Shown here: in pieces, positions 1 to 11,700 of the stretch
How positions within the stretch are numbered: the stretch's first letter is position 1
Layout of the letters: the number at the start of each line of letters is the position of its first letter
Origin: Ectocarpus siliculosus
Lineage: Eukaryota; Sar; Phaeophyceae; Ectocarpales; Ectocarpaceae
Reading direction: 5' to 3'
NCBI GenBank assembly: GCA_000310025.1
Contig: FN649736.1
Coordinates: forward strand, 3,469,835-3,533,834
DNA length: 64,000 bases
Made by a program: the position numbers and the translations under genes
Notes under the pieces: generated by a model
The model's database searches: none
Seen by the model: the letters and a program-made list of their open reading frames with translations, nothing else
Told to the model about the DNA's origin: nothing

Positions 1-521
1 TGGTACTGGAGGCGTTGGAGCTGGTTCAACTGGGGTAGGCGTTGTTTGATGAGGCCGTGATGCTCCGGATGCTGCTGCTGCAGCACCAGCTGTGGTTCCG
101 GTTGCTGTGGCCACGGACAGGGCTCCGGGAAGGAGACCTGCACGACCCGCAGGTGGACGCGGTGGTCGCTCGCTCATGGCGGTCCGTGCGGTCTGGTGCG
201 CTGGTGCGCGCGGTTATCAGCGGCGGAATGCTCTGCCCGCGTGCTGTGGTCTGTGGTGCGCGAGGGGCGGTGCGCGGGTATACGGATTTGGAACCGTTCT
301 GCCCGCGTGGTTCTGCCCGCGTGCTGTGGACCAATGACAAGCCCCCAGATGATTACGATTTCTAGTCTTTGTTTCATATAATATTTAAAATGCCCGCGTA
401 GACTACCGAATTTTTTTGCCTCAGGCTGCGCCTCCAGCGGGGCCCCCTCACCAGCCGGGGGGGCCGCTTGGGCTCGCACAGCGAGCTTCCGCGCCTTCGC
501 GCGTCAGCTCACTGTGCTCGC

Positions 522-613
522 CGGCTCGCTGCGCTCGCCACTAACGGCTCGCTTCGCTCGCTACCAACGGCTCGCTTCGCTCGCTACCAGCGGCTCGCTT
601 CGCTCGCTAATAT
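522..613. repeat. Four tandem copies of a 23-bp unit
   Basis: Units start at 522, 545, 568 and 591 and share the core GCTCGCTTCGCTCGC. The first copy differs at a few bases and the last is altered in its final four bases. The core is nearly self-complementary (GCGAGCGAAGCGAGC), so each unit can form a small hairpin. Confidence 0.9.
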
Positions 614-2391
614 CGGATATCGATCACTTCACGGGCGAATCGTATCGAATCTATTAATTATTGAATCGATATCCAAAACTATCTATCGACGATGTCTTGT
701 CGATATTTTGAAAAATCGTATCGAACTTTTTTTCCGGACCAATATCCAACACTGCCAGAGTCAAGAGTCAAAAGAGGAGTCAAAAGGAACCTCACTTGTT
801 CGAATTCCGAATTCCGAGTTCCGAGTTGTAGTCCGAGTAGTTCCGAGCAGCTGGTTCCGAGTTCTCGAGTTCTCGATGGTTTCGACTAATCAAATTCAAG
901 CCGCCCAAGGAGAAACTGCCAAAATCGTTTGAGTTTTTTTTTTCACGTTCTCCGACCACGCGCGGCGCAATAGCAATGCACGCATGCACGCCTGGTGTTG
1001 TTGGCGACAGCGGTTTGCAAGCCCACAGTAGATACAGCGCAAGCACCTTAGGGTACGCCTCGTCTCTGCGGTGAAGTGGTCGAAATGGGGAAGAGGAAAC
1101 GGTGTCCTACTTGACACGTGTACACAGGAGGAGCTTTGGCACGGCGTGTGAAAGGGTAAGACACTCGTACCTGCACCTACACACCGCAGTATTACGACGC
1201 CGTTCGGGAGACTGTGGCAGCAGCGGCGTCAAGATATCTGGGGGTGGTGCGTACACATTTGACAACTACTCGGTTAGCCACGGTGGGACGGGAGGCGAAC
1301 CGATGGGATGCGGGGCCAGCGTTTTTGCCGCGACGACGTCGTCACCACGAAGTCCTCAGAAGCTAAAAGCGCAGGGGACGGCCTGGAAGGTACTACTGTA
1401 TCATACAGTAGCAGACTAGTCGTACACGAATCATCATGCGGCTTGTTGTCTTGCGGAAACCTACATGCATGTATCCTGCTGTCTGTGTACATTGAAGTAA
1501 CTGCGCTTCAGGCCATACTCGATGTTGTTGCATTTGTATTTTAGACTGGTGGCATACTGGAGCGGACACCCACAACGTTACGCAGTCGGAGCTCTGTACG
1601 GTCGTGGCCGGCCCAACCCATCTGAACCCTCTCACCACGGCCAACGCGGACGGCATGGTGGCCTGGAACGGGGCGAGAACGGGGTTGTGTCGCTTTTTTA
1701 AAAATCTCGGAATGCAGAACAGAGAGGGGACACTGGAGAATATTTTAATCGACCGCTCGAACCAACACTCGACCACTCAAAGGGCGTAAGACCCCGTACA
1801 TTGGAAGTTACACAACAGACCGTAAAAAACTGTACTGACCGGTCGATCATCTCTTGAGGCGGGAACTTCAACGCTGTTGAACCTACTACCCGTTTTCGGG
1901 TCTATCGATTTGTGGGGAGCTCTGATGAAGATCGCACAGAACCCTGCCTTACGTTAGGCTAGACAACTATTTAACGATAATGTGTAGCACGACGGTCTGT
2001 GTACGTGAAAAACAATCCGGACACATCGCCCCCCGCCCCCCGCCCCGGGAGGGCAATTTGGATATCTGTTTATTTAGGAATTAGTATAGGGGGCTTCGTT
2101 CACGAAAGTAAGTCATTGACCCCTGTTGGGCGAAGTGGCTTACGCTGTGCAGCGAGGGACGCTGTCCTCTCGAGCTGCTGGCGTTGTTCATGCGAGGTGT
2201 AGGTAGGGTAAACACAGAGTGATTTTTAATATCTGTTAGTGCACTGCCGCCCTCAGCGGTCTGTGGTGTTGAAACTGGGGACTATGTTATCCCAGGAACA
2301 GCTGATAAAAAAGGACCATGTATTGTATATATTCGTCACGCAAGCCCCTCAGGCAAGCTGGTATTCGACACGCAAGCCCCTCAGGCAAGTG

Positions 2392-2419
2392 CCGGGAGCA
2401 CACCGCTGTGTGCTCCCGG
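2392..2419. repeat. Perfect 11-bp hairpin behind a duplicated 21-bp word
   Basis: CCGGGAGCACA and TGTGCTCCCGG are exact inverse complements around a 6-base loop. Just upstream a 21-bp word beginning CACGCAAGCCCCTCAGGC occurs twice (about 2338-2358 and 2370-2390). No T-run follows, so this does not look like a terminator. Its role is unknown. Confidence 0.7.
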
Positions 2420-3056
2420 GGGCCCCGCACTTGGACCACAACCGCATACATACCCTCACACCCATACTTCCCATACGCGTATCCCCCACAGAGGATGCAC
2501 AGATCGGACTCATATCCAAGTACCACAAACAATATCCACACTCAGACGCCCAAGCTGTCTTCACGTGACGGTTACAGACAGACTTGGAAACATGCCTTCA
2601 CAATACTGCACAGAACCCATGCAGTAGAACCAGTCGTTCTTGTACACAAATACTCCAACAACCCCCCTATTGCGGAGGAGGGGTTCCACGGTGCCCCTTA
2701 CGAAACTATGAGAAATTTGAGTCCCACTACCCCAAATCACTCCCCCCCCCCGCCCCTCACGGACCCCGATTTTCGATTACTGTAGTAGGTCTTTGTGTCT
2801 TGATCTTTTTATATTCACATATACGACTGCATAGAAGTTTTTACTTTCGTATTCTAACATACTTTCTTTCCCATCAAATGTTGGCACTGTCATTCACGAG
2901 AAACATTATCCTTCTGGTCGTGCAAAGCAAGTTGCCTTTACAAAAGTCTAGCCATTCACATCATAAGCCAGGAGGTGGGTATGGAGGCCCACGCCCGCGG
3001 GATATCATGGAATGGCCCATGAACCCACGGCCGATTTTCATGGACATCCTATGGAA

Positions 3057-4976
3057 CTGTGGGGCTTTGACATTTTGTTGGGTTTTCTCATCGTCATCGG
3101 GTCAAGACTGACCCAGTCATGACCCGATCATGACCCGATCATGACCCGATCATGACTGAATCATGACTCGGTCATGACTCACAAGTTAGTCACGACCCGG
3201 GCAAGACTGGGTTGTGACCCGATCAGCATGGAGTCATGAACCATGACCGCTCATGACTTGATCACGATATGGAGCCATTACGGTACGTCGATCGTGGTCG
3301 AGGTGATGACTAGGCCATGACCGAGTCATGCTCAGAGAATTACCTGGACTTGACCGAGTCACTCGTGACCGGGTCGTGAACTGATCATTTCTCGACCATG
3401 ACATGGTTATGGTTAGGTCATGGCCAGTTCATGACTGAGTCATGACCCAGTCATGACTTGGCCGTGAACTGGTTATGGTTAGGTCATGCACCCACACCCT
3501 CGACAGGCCGAAATGTTGCCAGTCTCGAAGGCCTGTTCTGGTCTGCCACAGCATTTTGTGTTCTACCCCTTCAACCGGCAACCAGTTGATCAGCAATCTA
3601 TATGCAGTTCTGAACTCCTAAACAATAGATTCTCTGCTTTGGCAGGGGCATGAAACCGGTTAAAGCGCTAGCGCTATCCCTATCCCTACCCACACCAAAG
3701 GTACAAGGTTGGCGCTGGGTGGTGGTCTACTAGTAGGTAGGTGTGCCAGCGTTGGCGCTAGGTTGGTGTTGAAGGGATAGTTTACGTTGATTGCTGTTTT
3801 ACCCCCCTTACTTGGCAGTATAAATGAGGAGGGTTTCGTAGATCGTATCTCGTGTCGATTAGGGGGGATGTTTGGGGGTGCTCGACGGAGTACTGATCTA
3901 CGGAGCCTCCGGGAGATTACGTGGATGATAAAATGGATGGGTGGGCATGATATCGTAGGAATGACAAACCGGGGCCCTCTTTGCGGGTCTGTCACTCGTC
4001 GATAGTCTACCTTATTTCTTTGTCGGCTTCTGATCGTGTCATCACCGGGTCATGACAGACGATCAGGTCGATGTTTGGGCCACGAAGGGTGATGACATGG
4101 CCATGTCTCGGTCATGGTCCACTCATCGCGACCGGTCATGACGCCGTATGACCGCATCATGGCTGGACTAGGACCCGGTCATGATCCGACAGCCTGGCCG
4201 AGACTTCCTGGAAAAGTGCAACGGGGATTGTTGGGTTAGCTAGTGGTCGTGATCACGACTCATTGATCATATCATCATGGTTTCGGCCATGCCCCGGTTC
4301 TGTGACCCGATCATGATCGGATCATGACCGAGTCGTGACCGGGTCATGAGTTAGTTTGCTGTTTCTCACTTTCGCAGGAATATGCGGCCAGGCTGCTGGA
4401 TCATTACCCAGTCATGTTGCAGCTAGAAGTTTTCCCATCAACAACAAACTAGCGCCAATGCCGGCACAGAAATCTAGTCCGTATCCACCCAGCGCCAACC
4501 TAAAACCTATCGCAGGTGTGGGAATAGGGTTAGGGTTAGCGTTAGGTTTTTTGGCCAATTTCATGCCCCTCCCAAATGAGATAACCTATTGTTTAGGACC
4601 ATCAGGATTGCATCGATCGTAAATCGATGTGTTGCCGGTTGAAGGAACAGCACACGATGCTTTTGGAGACCAGGGCAGGGGTTCAAAACCGAGACCATGG
4701 CAGTTTACCCTTTTTTTCTTGCATGGGGTGTGTTCGGCCTGTCAAAGGTGTGGGTGCATGGCTTATTTGCACCCGCAACAAAGTCTTAGCTCCGTCGCTA
4801 TGACCGAGTCATGACCGAGCCATGACCGAGTCATGACCCTGTCATAATCGAAGTCATGATAGAGGTCATGATAGAGGTCATGGGCCGGTAATGACCGTCT
4901 CGACCGAGTCATGATCGGGTCATGATCGAGTCATGACTGAGACATGATCAAAACCCCAGTAATGTCAAAGCCCCCC
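3057..4976. mobile_element. Large imperfect palindrome (foldback-type element) with TCATGA-word arrays
   Basis: The left arm (about 3057-3785) is repeated in reverse complement as the right arm (about 4432-4976). Landmarks pair in order from outside in: GGGCTTTGACATT with AATGTCAAAGCCCC, GCACCCACACC..GACAGGCCGAA with its complement near 4725-4755, CTTCAACCGGCAAC with GTTGCCGGTTGAAG, CCTAAACAATAG with CTATTGTTTAGG, and GGTTGGCGCTGGGTGG with CCACCCAGCGCCAACC. Both arms (3100-3485, 4800-4950) and the loop (4020-4360) carry dense arrays of variants of TCATGAC, itself built on a 6-bp palindrome. No transposase is visible. Weaker ATGG-rich similarity outside (2970-3056, 5183-5330) may extend the arms. 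A foldback/MITE-like DNA element is the best reading; an origin by inverted duplication is the alternative. Confidence 0.65.
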
Positions 4977-5772
4977 ACTTTGCGTGCCATTCGGTCGGTG
5001 TTTGACGTGCCATGCTGCGCTTATAATGCACAGCAGACGAATATGGACGAATCCTTTCGTTGCAGTGGACCTGCTGCCACTGTCAACGGCGATCGAAGTT
5101 GTCCGACGGGGCGGGCCTCTCAAGCCAGAGAAAAAGTATGCGCGTTCTCCTAAACACACGTGGCTGCGTCTCGCCTGATTTTCCATGCAATCTCACTGCA
5201 TCCCGGGGCAACCCATAGTTTTCCATGGCACTCCATCGTCAAGCCGTAGATTCCATCTTGAAGTCCCACGAGTGCCCATGTTCTACGGAGCGCCATAGAG
5301 GTCGATGGGCCGCCATGGGCCTCCAATGTCCCTTAGGATGTCGCCACCGGGCTAGACTAGACTGTGGCGACTTTCCTTACCCGTTATCCCGGGGGTATTC
5401 AAACGAAAGTTGGAAATCCCCTTTTGTGATCGGCCGATGCCCATTGAAAAGTCGAGAGGCAAAAATGCGGGTTTAATTGAGGCGGAAAGGACGATGAATG
5501 ACCGAGGCTTTCCTAATAGACACCGAAATTAGAGAGGGGAATGCTACCGCAGGCACTGCGTTGAATAGGGGGGCTCATTATCACTACGTGAACTGTTTTC
5601 TTTTTGTTCTTGTTTGTTGTTGTCGTCACTGGCTGTTGGCGTCGTACAGTCAACTTGCCCTTGTGATCCTCGTTGTGGGGGACCTTCCCTCGTGACGCCT
5701 ACGGGCAGTGATTATTCTCACGCCTTTCCATCTCGCTACTCTATGGTGTAGATCGTTCCAGGAATAGACGGG
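4977..5772. other. Spacer before the kinase gene
   Basis: No coding exon is evident. 5183-5330 is rich in CCATGG-like words related to 2970-3056. A CAG at 5759-5761 directly before the first coding exon could be a splice acceptor, so an untranslated or further coding exon may lie upstream. Confidence 0.4.
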
Positions 5773-8700
5773 ATGAAGAAAGAATTAAGCGACGACAAGA
5801 GCCTCACGGGTGGAGATCCGCGAAAACTGGAAATGCGAGCCATACTGGAAGACCCGATCGGGCAGAAGTACATCGGCCAGTTCGCCAAGAAAGTCATGAC
5901 ACAGGTGAAATATCATAACACCAACTGACCAACGCCAGTCGCACCCCTTCGGGCACCTCACATGTACGAATCTTCGTAAATCCCTACAAGAACATAATCA
6001 CATCAGAAGTGAAGCCGAAATTGTTGCTTGCATGCCGTCCAAAATTAACTAGAGCGGCCCCGCTACAGGCGGGCACGGGTAGGGGGAAATCCTGTGTGCA
6101 GGGAGGGCCAAGACCACGTCTCTCCATTGTCGGCACTTAAACCGTGCTGAAGGAATGGAATGACGAAGGTCTTATCACCGCGCACGTTTTGCTTTGCATG
6201 AATAGAGCACTCTCCTCGTACGTTTCCGTATGTTGTCCCCCCCCCTGGTCTCATCCCGTGCCCGCAACCCCTGTGACGTGTGGAATAGATTGCCGAATGC
6301 ACTACTCACTCACCCAACCGCGATCATTCGGTTGATTCAGTCACTCACACCCGATGGGTGCGTTCCAATTAACTTCTATGTGCGTCGGACAGTCACCCCC
6401 CCCCGATGCTATCTACGTGTGCGCACACCCGCAGGAGTCATTCTATGCGTGGGTTGACATCCAGGAGTTCCGTAGCATCCCGACAGGGGACTATCGGAGG
6501 GGAAAGTCGATGCACATCTACCAGAAGTACATCCGAGAGGGCGCCGTCTTGCAGGCAAGATTTTCAGCAGTTTGGTCCGCCTTATAGTCTAAGCATCTTC
6601 TAGCAAAAAGAGTGGACCATAGAACTCACGAGCAATTCATCAGCATTTTGTAGCTGGAGGCGCAGATCGAAAAAAATAGATACTAAACTCCAGGGGACGA
6701 AGATGAACACCGTATTGTTTCCCGCACATCTACAGGACACACAAAGAAACAATTGAACAACGAAACTGCGTGCGTTTGTTGTATTTTGCGTCCCGCGCAA
6801 TACCAATTGTTTAAGCACCGGTGCTTACGTGTCTGTTTAGAGGCTGTGTTCCTACCTTGACAGTGACTTTTGGCTCGCCCACTGCACTTCCCTCTGTAAG
6901 TAGTTTCCTACGCACCTATGCTCAGAAGTGCATACGGCAGCGAAGAGCTCCAAACACGAAGGTACAATCAAAATGAGACTTTCTTTTCTACGAACTCAAC
7001 TCGGCACTCATCATAACACTAGAGGAGAAACTTGGACCGTCAACCAACCACCGGAGCCCGCCTGGTATGCTACAGCGATCCATGAGCAACAGGTCACCCC
7101 GTTCATTTTCTTGCGTGTTTGACCGGACCCGAGGAGTTTCTGGAGAGCCACTGTCGCCAAGGGAGCACAATCGGAAAGCCGCATTCCCCCTTTCCTTGCG
7201 GTTCCACGTGCTCAGCTATCGTGGCACTCCAAGTCCAGCCCATATTATGGGCAACTGCTTTTTACGACGTTCCTGCAGCTGTGGACGTCGATAAACACTC
7301 AACACCACACGCGACCCAAACTCGTACGCTCGCAGGTGGGGAGCATCCCTGCGGAAGAGCGAGCAAAGATCAAGCACATAATCGACGCCGGGGTGGTGGA
7401 CAAAGCCGGGAACAAGAGCGGCATCTCGACGGACATGTTCGACTTCTTCCGGAAGGCGGTGTTCAAGGAGATGTTCTACAACACCTTCCAGAGGTTCTCC
7501 GCCTCTCCCGAGTACGCCCAAATGCACGCCGACATCAAGAACGCCTACAACAAGGCGAGTGATTGGCCGGGTCGTTGGTTCGCTGTTCGGGTAGGGAGAA
7601 ATTGGTGTGGTTGGTTGAGTCGGTTCCAATGAGTTTTGGGTTACTTCAGGTGGGGTTTGATGATTGGATTTGTTGGTCTCGACGGCTCTGGCTTGAATGG
7701 GTGGGATTGAATTAGATGAAGAGAACGAAGTTAGATTGTGGGCATTTCCTTTTCGAGCGTTTTTCGGCGAAGGGACTTTGACGGGCATTATATTACGGAA
7801 TCTGACCGATACGAATACACGCTTTGAAGTACTGTTGTTTGTCGGCGTTGTCTTTTAGCGGTTGCGGAAAAATAAACGTTGTGCTCTCTGCATATTGCCG
7901 TGATCACGCAGGTATGTCCAGACGACTTCCTGTACATCGAGAGGATCGGCGAGGGAGGGTTCGGTCGGGTGGTGCATGTCAAGAAGAAGACCACCCAGTC
8001 GCACTACGCGATGAAGATCCAGCTCAAGACAGCGCTGCTCGACACGTTCAACGATGACCCTACCCGAATTGACCATGAGAGGTGCACGTCGTTTGCGTTG
8101 TTTGTACACTTTTTTTACTGACAATACCCTTCTGCTTCCAGGGGGTGAGATAGTCAAGACTATTACTCAGGCCTATAGGAGACCCCATGCGGTGCAAATG
8201 CAATATTCGGGTGGCATAAGAGCCTCAGAGGCAGTACAAGTGTTATAACAATGTGCTCGGGGCACAAGAATACATCTAGGCTTCTTTGTTTTCCTTATAT
8301 CTCCACATAAATGCGACCAAGCTGTTGTCTATCGTTATCATGAGGCGGAAACTAGAAAGGAATTCACCTTACGATGTGGTACGTATAACGACAATCCACC
8401 TTGCAATGTGGTGCGGATAACGACAATCCACCTTCCAATGGATATCGACGTCACCATTGCATCTTATTTACCTTCAATATTGTGTGCGGCTGTCGTTGAC
8501 TTGCAAGTAAGGCACCAAAAACTATCTTGAGCAGCCCAATGACGTGAGCCCCCCACCCCTCGCCCCCTCCTCACACGGGCTCCGATCCCCTCGCCGTCGG
8601 GACGGTGTTCCAAAGGCGCGTACTGTCGGTGACACATCACCCGTTTATCGTGGGCATGGACTACGCTTTTCAAACACCGGAGTTAGGGATTATGTGTCTC

Positions 8701-11700
8701 GAGCTTGTCACCGGGGGGGATCTTCAGGTAATACAGAGCAAGGCATCGAATGAGATGAAACGGCGACTTGATCTCTTGTTACGTCTCCAGCTTGCCACCG
8801 GTGGGGAAACCCTACCTGCGCTCTTTCCGGATGAGAAGCGTGTGGTGAATCAACAAGCGTCATGCCGCGTCAACGAAACTATTGTTCGCTGTCGAATTCC
8901 TTTTCGCTCTCTTTGACCCTTTTTTGGTCAGGACATCACCAAATAACATGAACCGGAGGGGATTCGATGAGGTCCCGCAAAGGAATCACGGGATGACGTG
9001 TAGCCACATTGATTGTCTGAGATTCGGATGTCGCTCAGTGCTTCGTTGTTGTACCTCAAGTAGGACAAGAATGGCACTTTTGACTAAACGTTTCCCTTGA
9101 AGGGATAGAGATGCAACGTTTCTACATGACATCAAGGGCGCAATACCCGGCGCGCTGGTACAATTGTCAGTAATGCGTATTCCATGAATGTCTTTCGCCG
9201 ATTCAGAACGAAGAATAAGAGAACGATTCAGGTCGGACGTCGATCGCCGACCAACCCTTACATCTGTTCAGTCGTGGCTCCGATATTCGAGGGTGGTGTG
9301 ACAAAGGTCCTCGACCCTCCTACATCGGAGCCCCCTCGTGTGCCGGAAAACGAGAGCATCCAACTATAGAATAGCGGGTGGAGTCGGTGACAACCGATTT
9401 CGACCCTCTTGTATCGGAGGCCCTTCTTATAAGGCACCCTCTTATAACGGAGCCACGACTGTAACAGACCGCGCTTCTGCCGTTTCACCATACACGACTG
9501 GTGCTGCTGTGCATCCACACAGGAGGCGATCGATACGGCCCCGGAGGGAAGGATCGAAGCGAAACGGGTTCAGTTCTACTCGGCGGAAATCATTCTGGCG
9601 CTGGTGCACTTGCACGACCTCGGGCTCATGTACCGGGATCTCAAGGTACCAAAGATGCGCTGTTGTTGCTCGCAACGCATTCTGCTGGTGTGTTTGGACT
9701 GTACATTCCTTCGAGTTTGCCCCGAGTAGGTTGAGTTATCGGAGACTGTTTGAACAGATGTCTCTAGTTTTCCGGTACCCTCGTGAAACAGTGACATTTC
9801 GACCCTAGCAGAAAGCCACACCGCAAAGAAAGTCGCACTCTGAGCCGTGGTGGTCGACTTAGTTCCAAATTAGTTCCTTTTTTCCTCCGTGTCCTTCCCA
9901 CAGCCGTGCAACGTGCTGCTCATGGGGGACGGGCATGTCAAGTTGGCGGATATGGGCGGGGTGGCGGAATTTGCAGACGGCACCTGTTTAGAGACAAACA
10001 AGGTGGGTTCAGCTGGTCAGAGGAAGCATACCAACCTTCGGTGTAGAAGAAGGTAGTTCTCTAAAAAGGGATACAACGCAATAAGACATGTTTGTGTTGG
10101 TACAAAAAAAGTGGTATGTACTTTATTCATCTTGCAGCCTAGGTTATAGAAGAGAGAACGAAATGAAGTGGCGGAGGTTTCGAGGAAAAACTGTGGTCCA
10201 GATACATGAGCAGGTCGGCATTGATTAGTACCTACAAGACGAAGTTGGACGACGTTCATGCTTCGTATGCGGCGGTTCTATTCGATACAGTTATGTCAAC
10301 GCAGACTCTCATCAACAGATATTCGAACTTGTGTCCTCTCTCATCCTATGGGGGCCCTGAATTGTTCTAGCTTGTGTCCTATCTCATCCTTTGAGGGCTT
10401 TGAATGTATATGTGTCGAACGAACAGCCGGTCGAGCATCGATTTATGTAAGTGTTCCATCTTTCGAAACGAATCAGGACAAGAATCCCTTCACGGGGACG
10501 GAGATAGGGTCGTTGCCGCAAAGTAAGTCCTCGGAGGACGGGCCTCCAACCCTCAACAACAAGCACCGCCGACGGAGTATCATGGGCACGCAAGGGTAAG
10601 CCGGCAAACGTCGCAATTCCGCTTCGGGTCTCCAAGGCATGCTAGCATGACACTAATACAGGCGGAAGCATACACTTTTTGTCGGGAATGAAGGGTTTGA
10701 TTTTTCGCGCTTCGTGTCGTTGCCTTCAAACGGCATGCATGGGAGGGCAAGCCGCAGCGAAAGTCTTAGTTCATGTTCCTACATTTTGCATCGCCACCAC
10801 CGCCACAATCACAACAACAACGCGGCGACATGGCCGCGTTTCTTTCTCGTACCTCGTTCAGCTATGGTCTCCAATGGCTCTGTATCTCGCTCCCTGTTTC
10901 TTGCTTCGCTTTCTCTTCGTTGCGCGAACGGGCGGCGAGTAGCTACATGGCGCCGGAGATGGTAATCCTTCCAAAGCAGCCTCGATCGGTCAGGGTGGGC
11001 TACTCAAACGTGAGAAACATCAAGCCGCACTGTATCTGACAGATGAGAACCTTGCTGGACTATAATTCTCGCCGATGAGATATTGTCGCATAGCTGTCAT
11101 GCACGGAGGAACTACGGCGTGCGTTCGTGATCAAACTACCGTCCGGTGTAGGATTTCGGAACAAACAATCCAAGAAACATCACATGAAACAAACAGCCAA
11201 GGATTGAACAAACGCGCACATACGCCGTATTTATCGCCATCTGATGTGAGAAAAGCAGCGCAGCATGGGTCAATGACTGGCAGGTTCCAAATGTTCCTAC
11301 AACACGATTTTCTTTGAGTAAGACGAAGAAGACCTGCCATGAACACAGCGAGAGGATTTCCCGCCGAATGCAACGGGAAGACGTTGATTCTCCTTGTCCC
11401 CAAACCAAAAATAACATGAAAAGCGCACATTCACGATCGACGTATTGGTTTCTGTGTCGCCCAACATTAGCTCTTGGTCCTGAGTGCTTGACTATCATCT
11501 GTGTTTTAGGCGTAACGAGCGCGCGATCGAGATTCGATGGGAAAGTGGTCGTTCAGCATTCTATGACCTTTACCAAGCAACCCATTGGTGTAGCCGGCGA
11601 GCACCCTGTCGCCGTCGCCATCCTTTCCCCTAAACGCTTGCCGTTGTTCGAAATGCTTCTCCTTTGCCCGATATACACAGGCCGTGGACTACTGGTCCTT

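Larger units (their letters stand above)
1..2970. other. Intergenic sequence without a recognisable gene
   Basis: Several short open frames overlap here on both strands, but none shows a domain, splice signals that agree in phase, or biased codon use. The stretch does hold a 23-bp tandem repeat and a small hairpin, listed separately. The left edge may contain the end of a gene lying outside the window; nothing in the sequence shows it. Confidence 0.5.

Noticed and set aside
1-365. Overlapping open frames of 60-107 codons at the left edge
   Set aside because: They occur on both strands in GC-rich repeat-like sequence (GCCCGCGTGCTGTGG words) with no supporting signal.
4527-4545. Telomere-like GGGTTAGGGTTAGCGTTAGG (and its counterpart near 3676-3695)
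   Set aside because: Only about three degenerate units, and they belong to the paired arms of the palindrome, so they are element sequence rather than an interstitial telomere.
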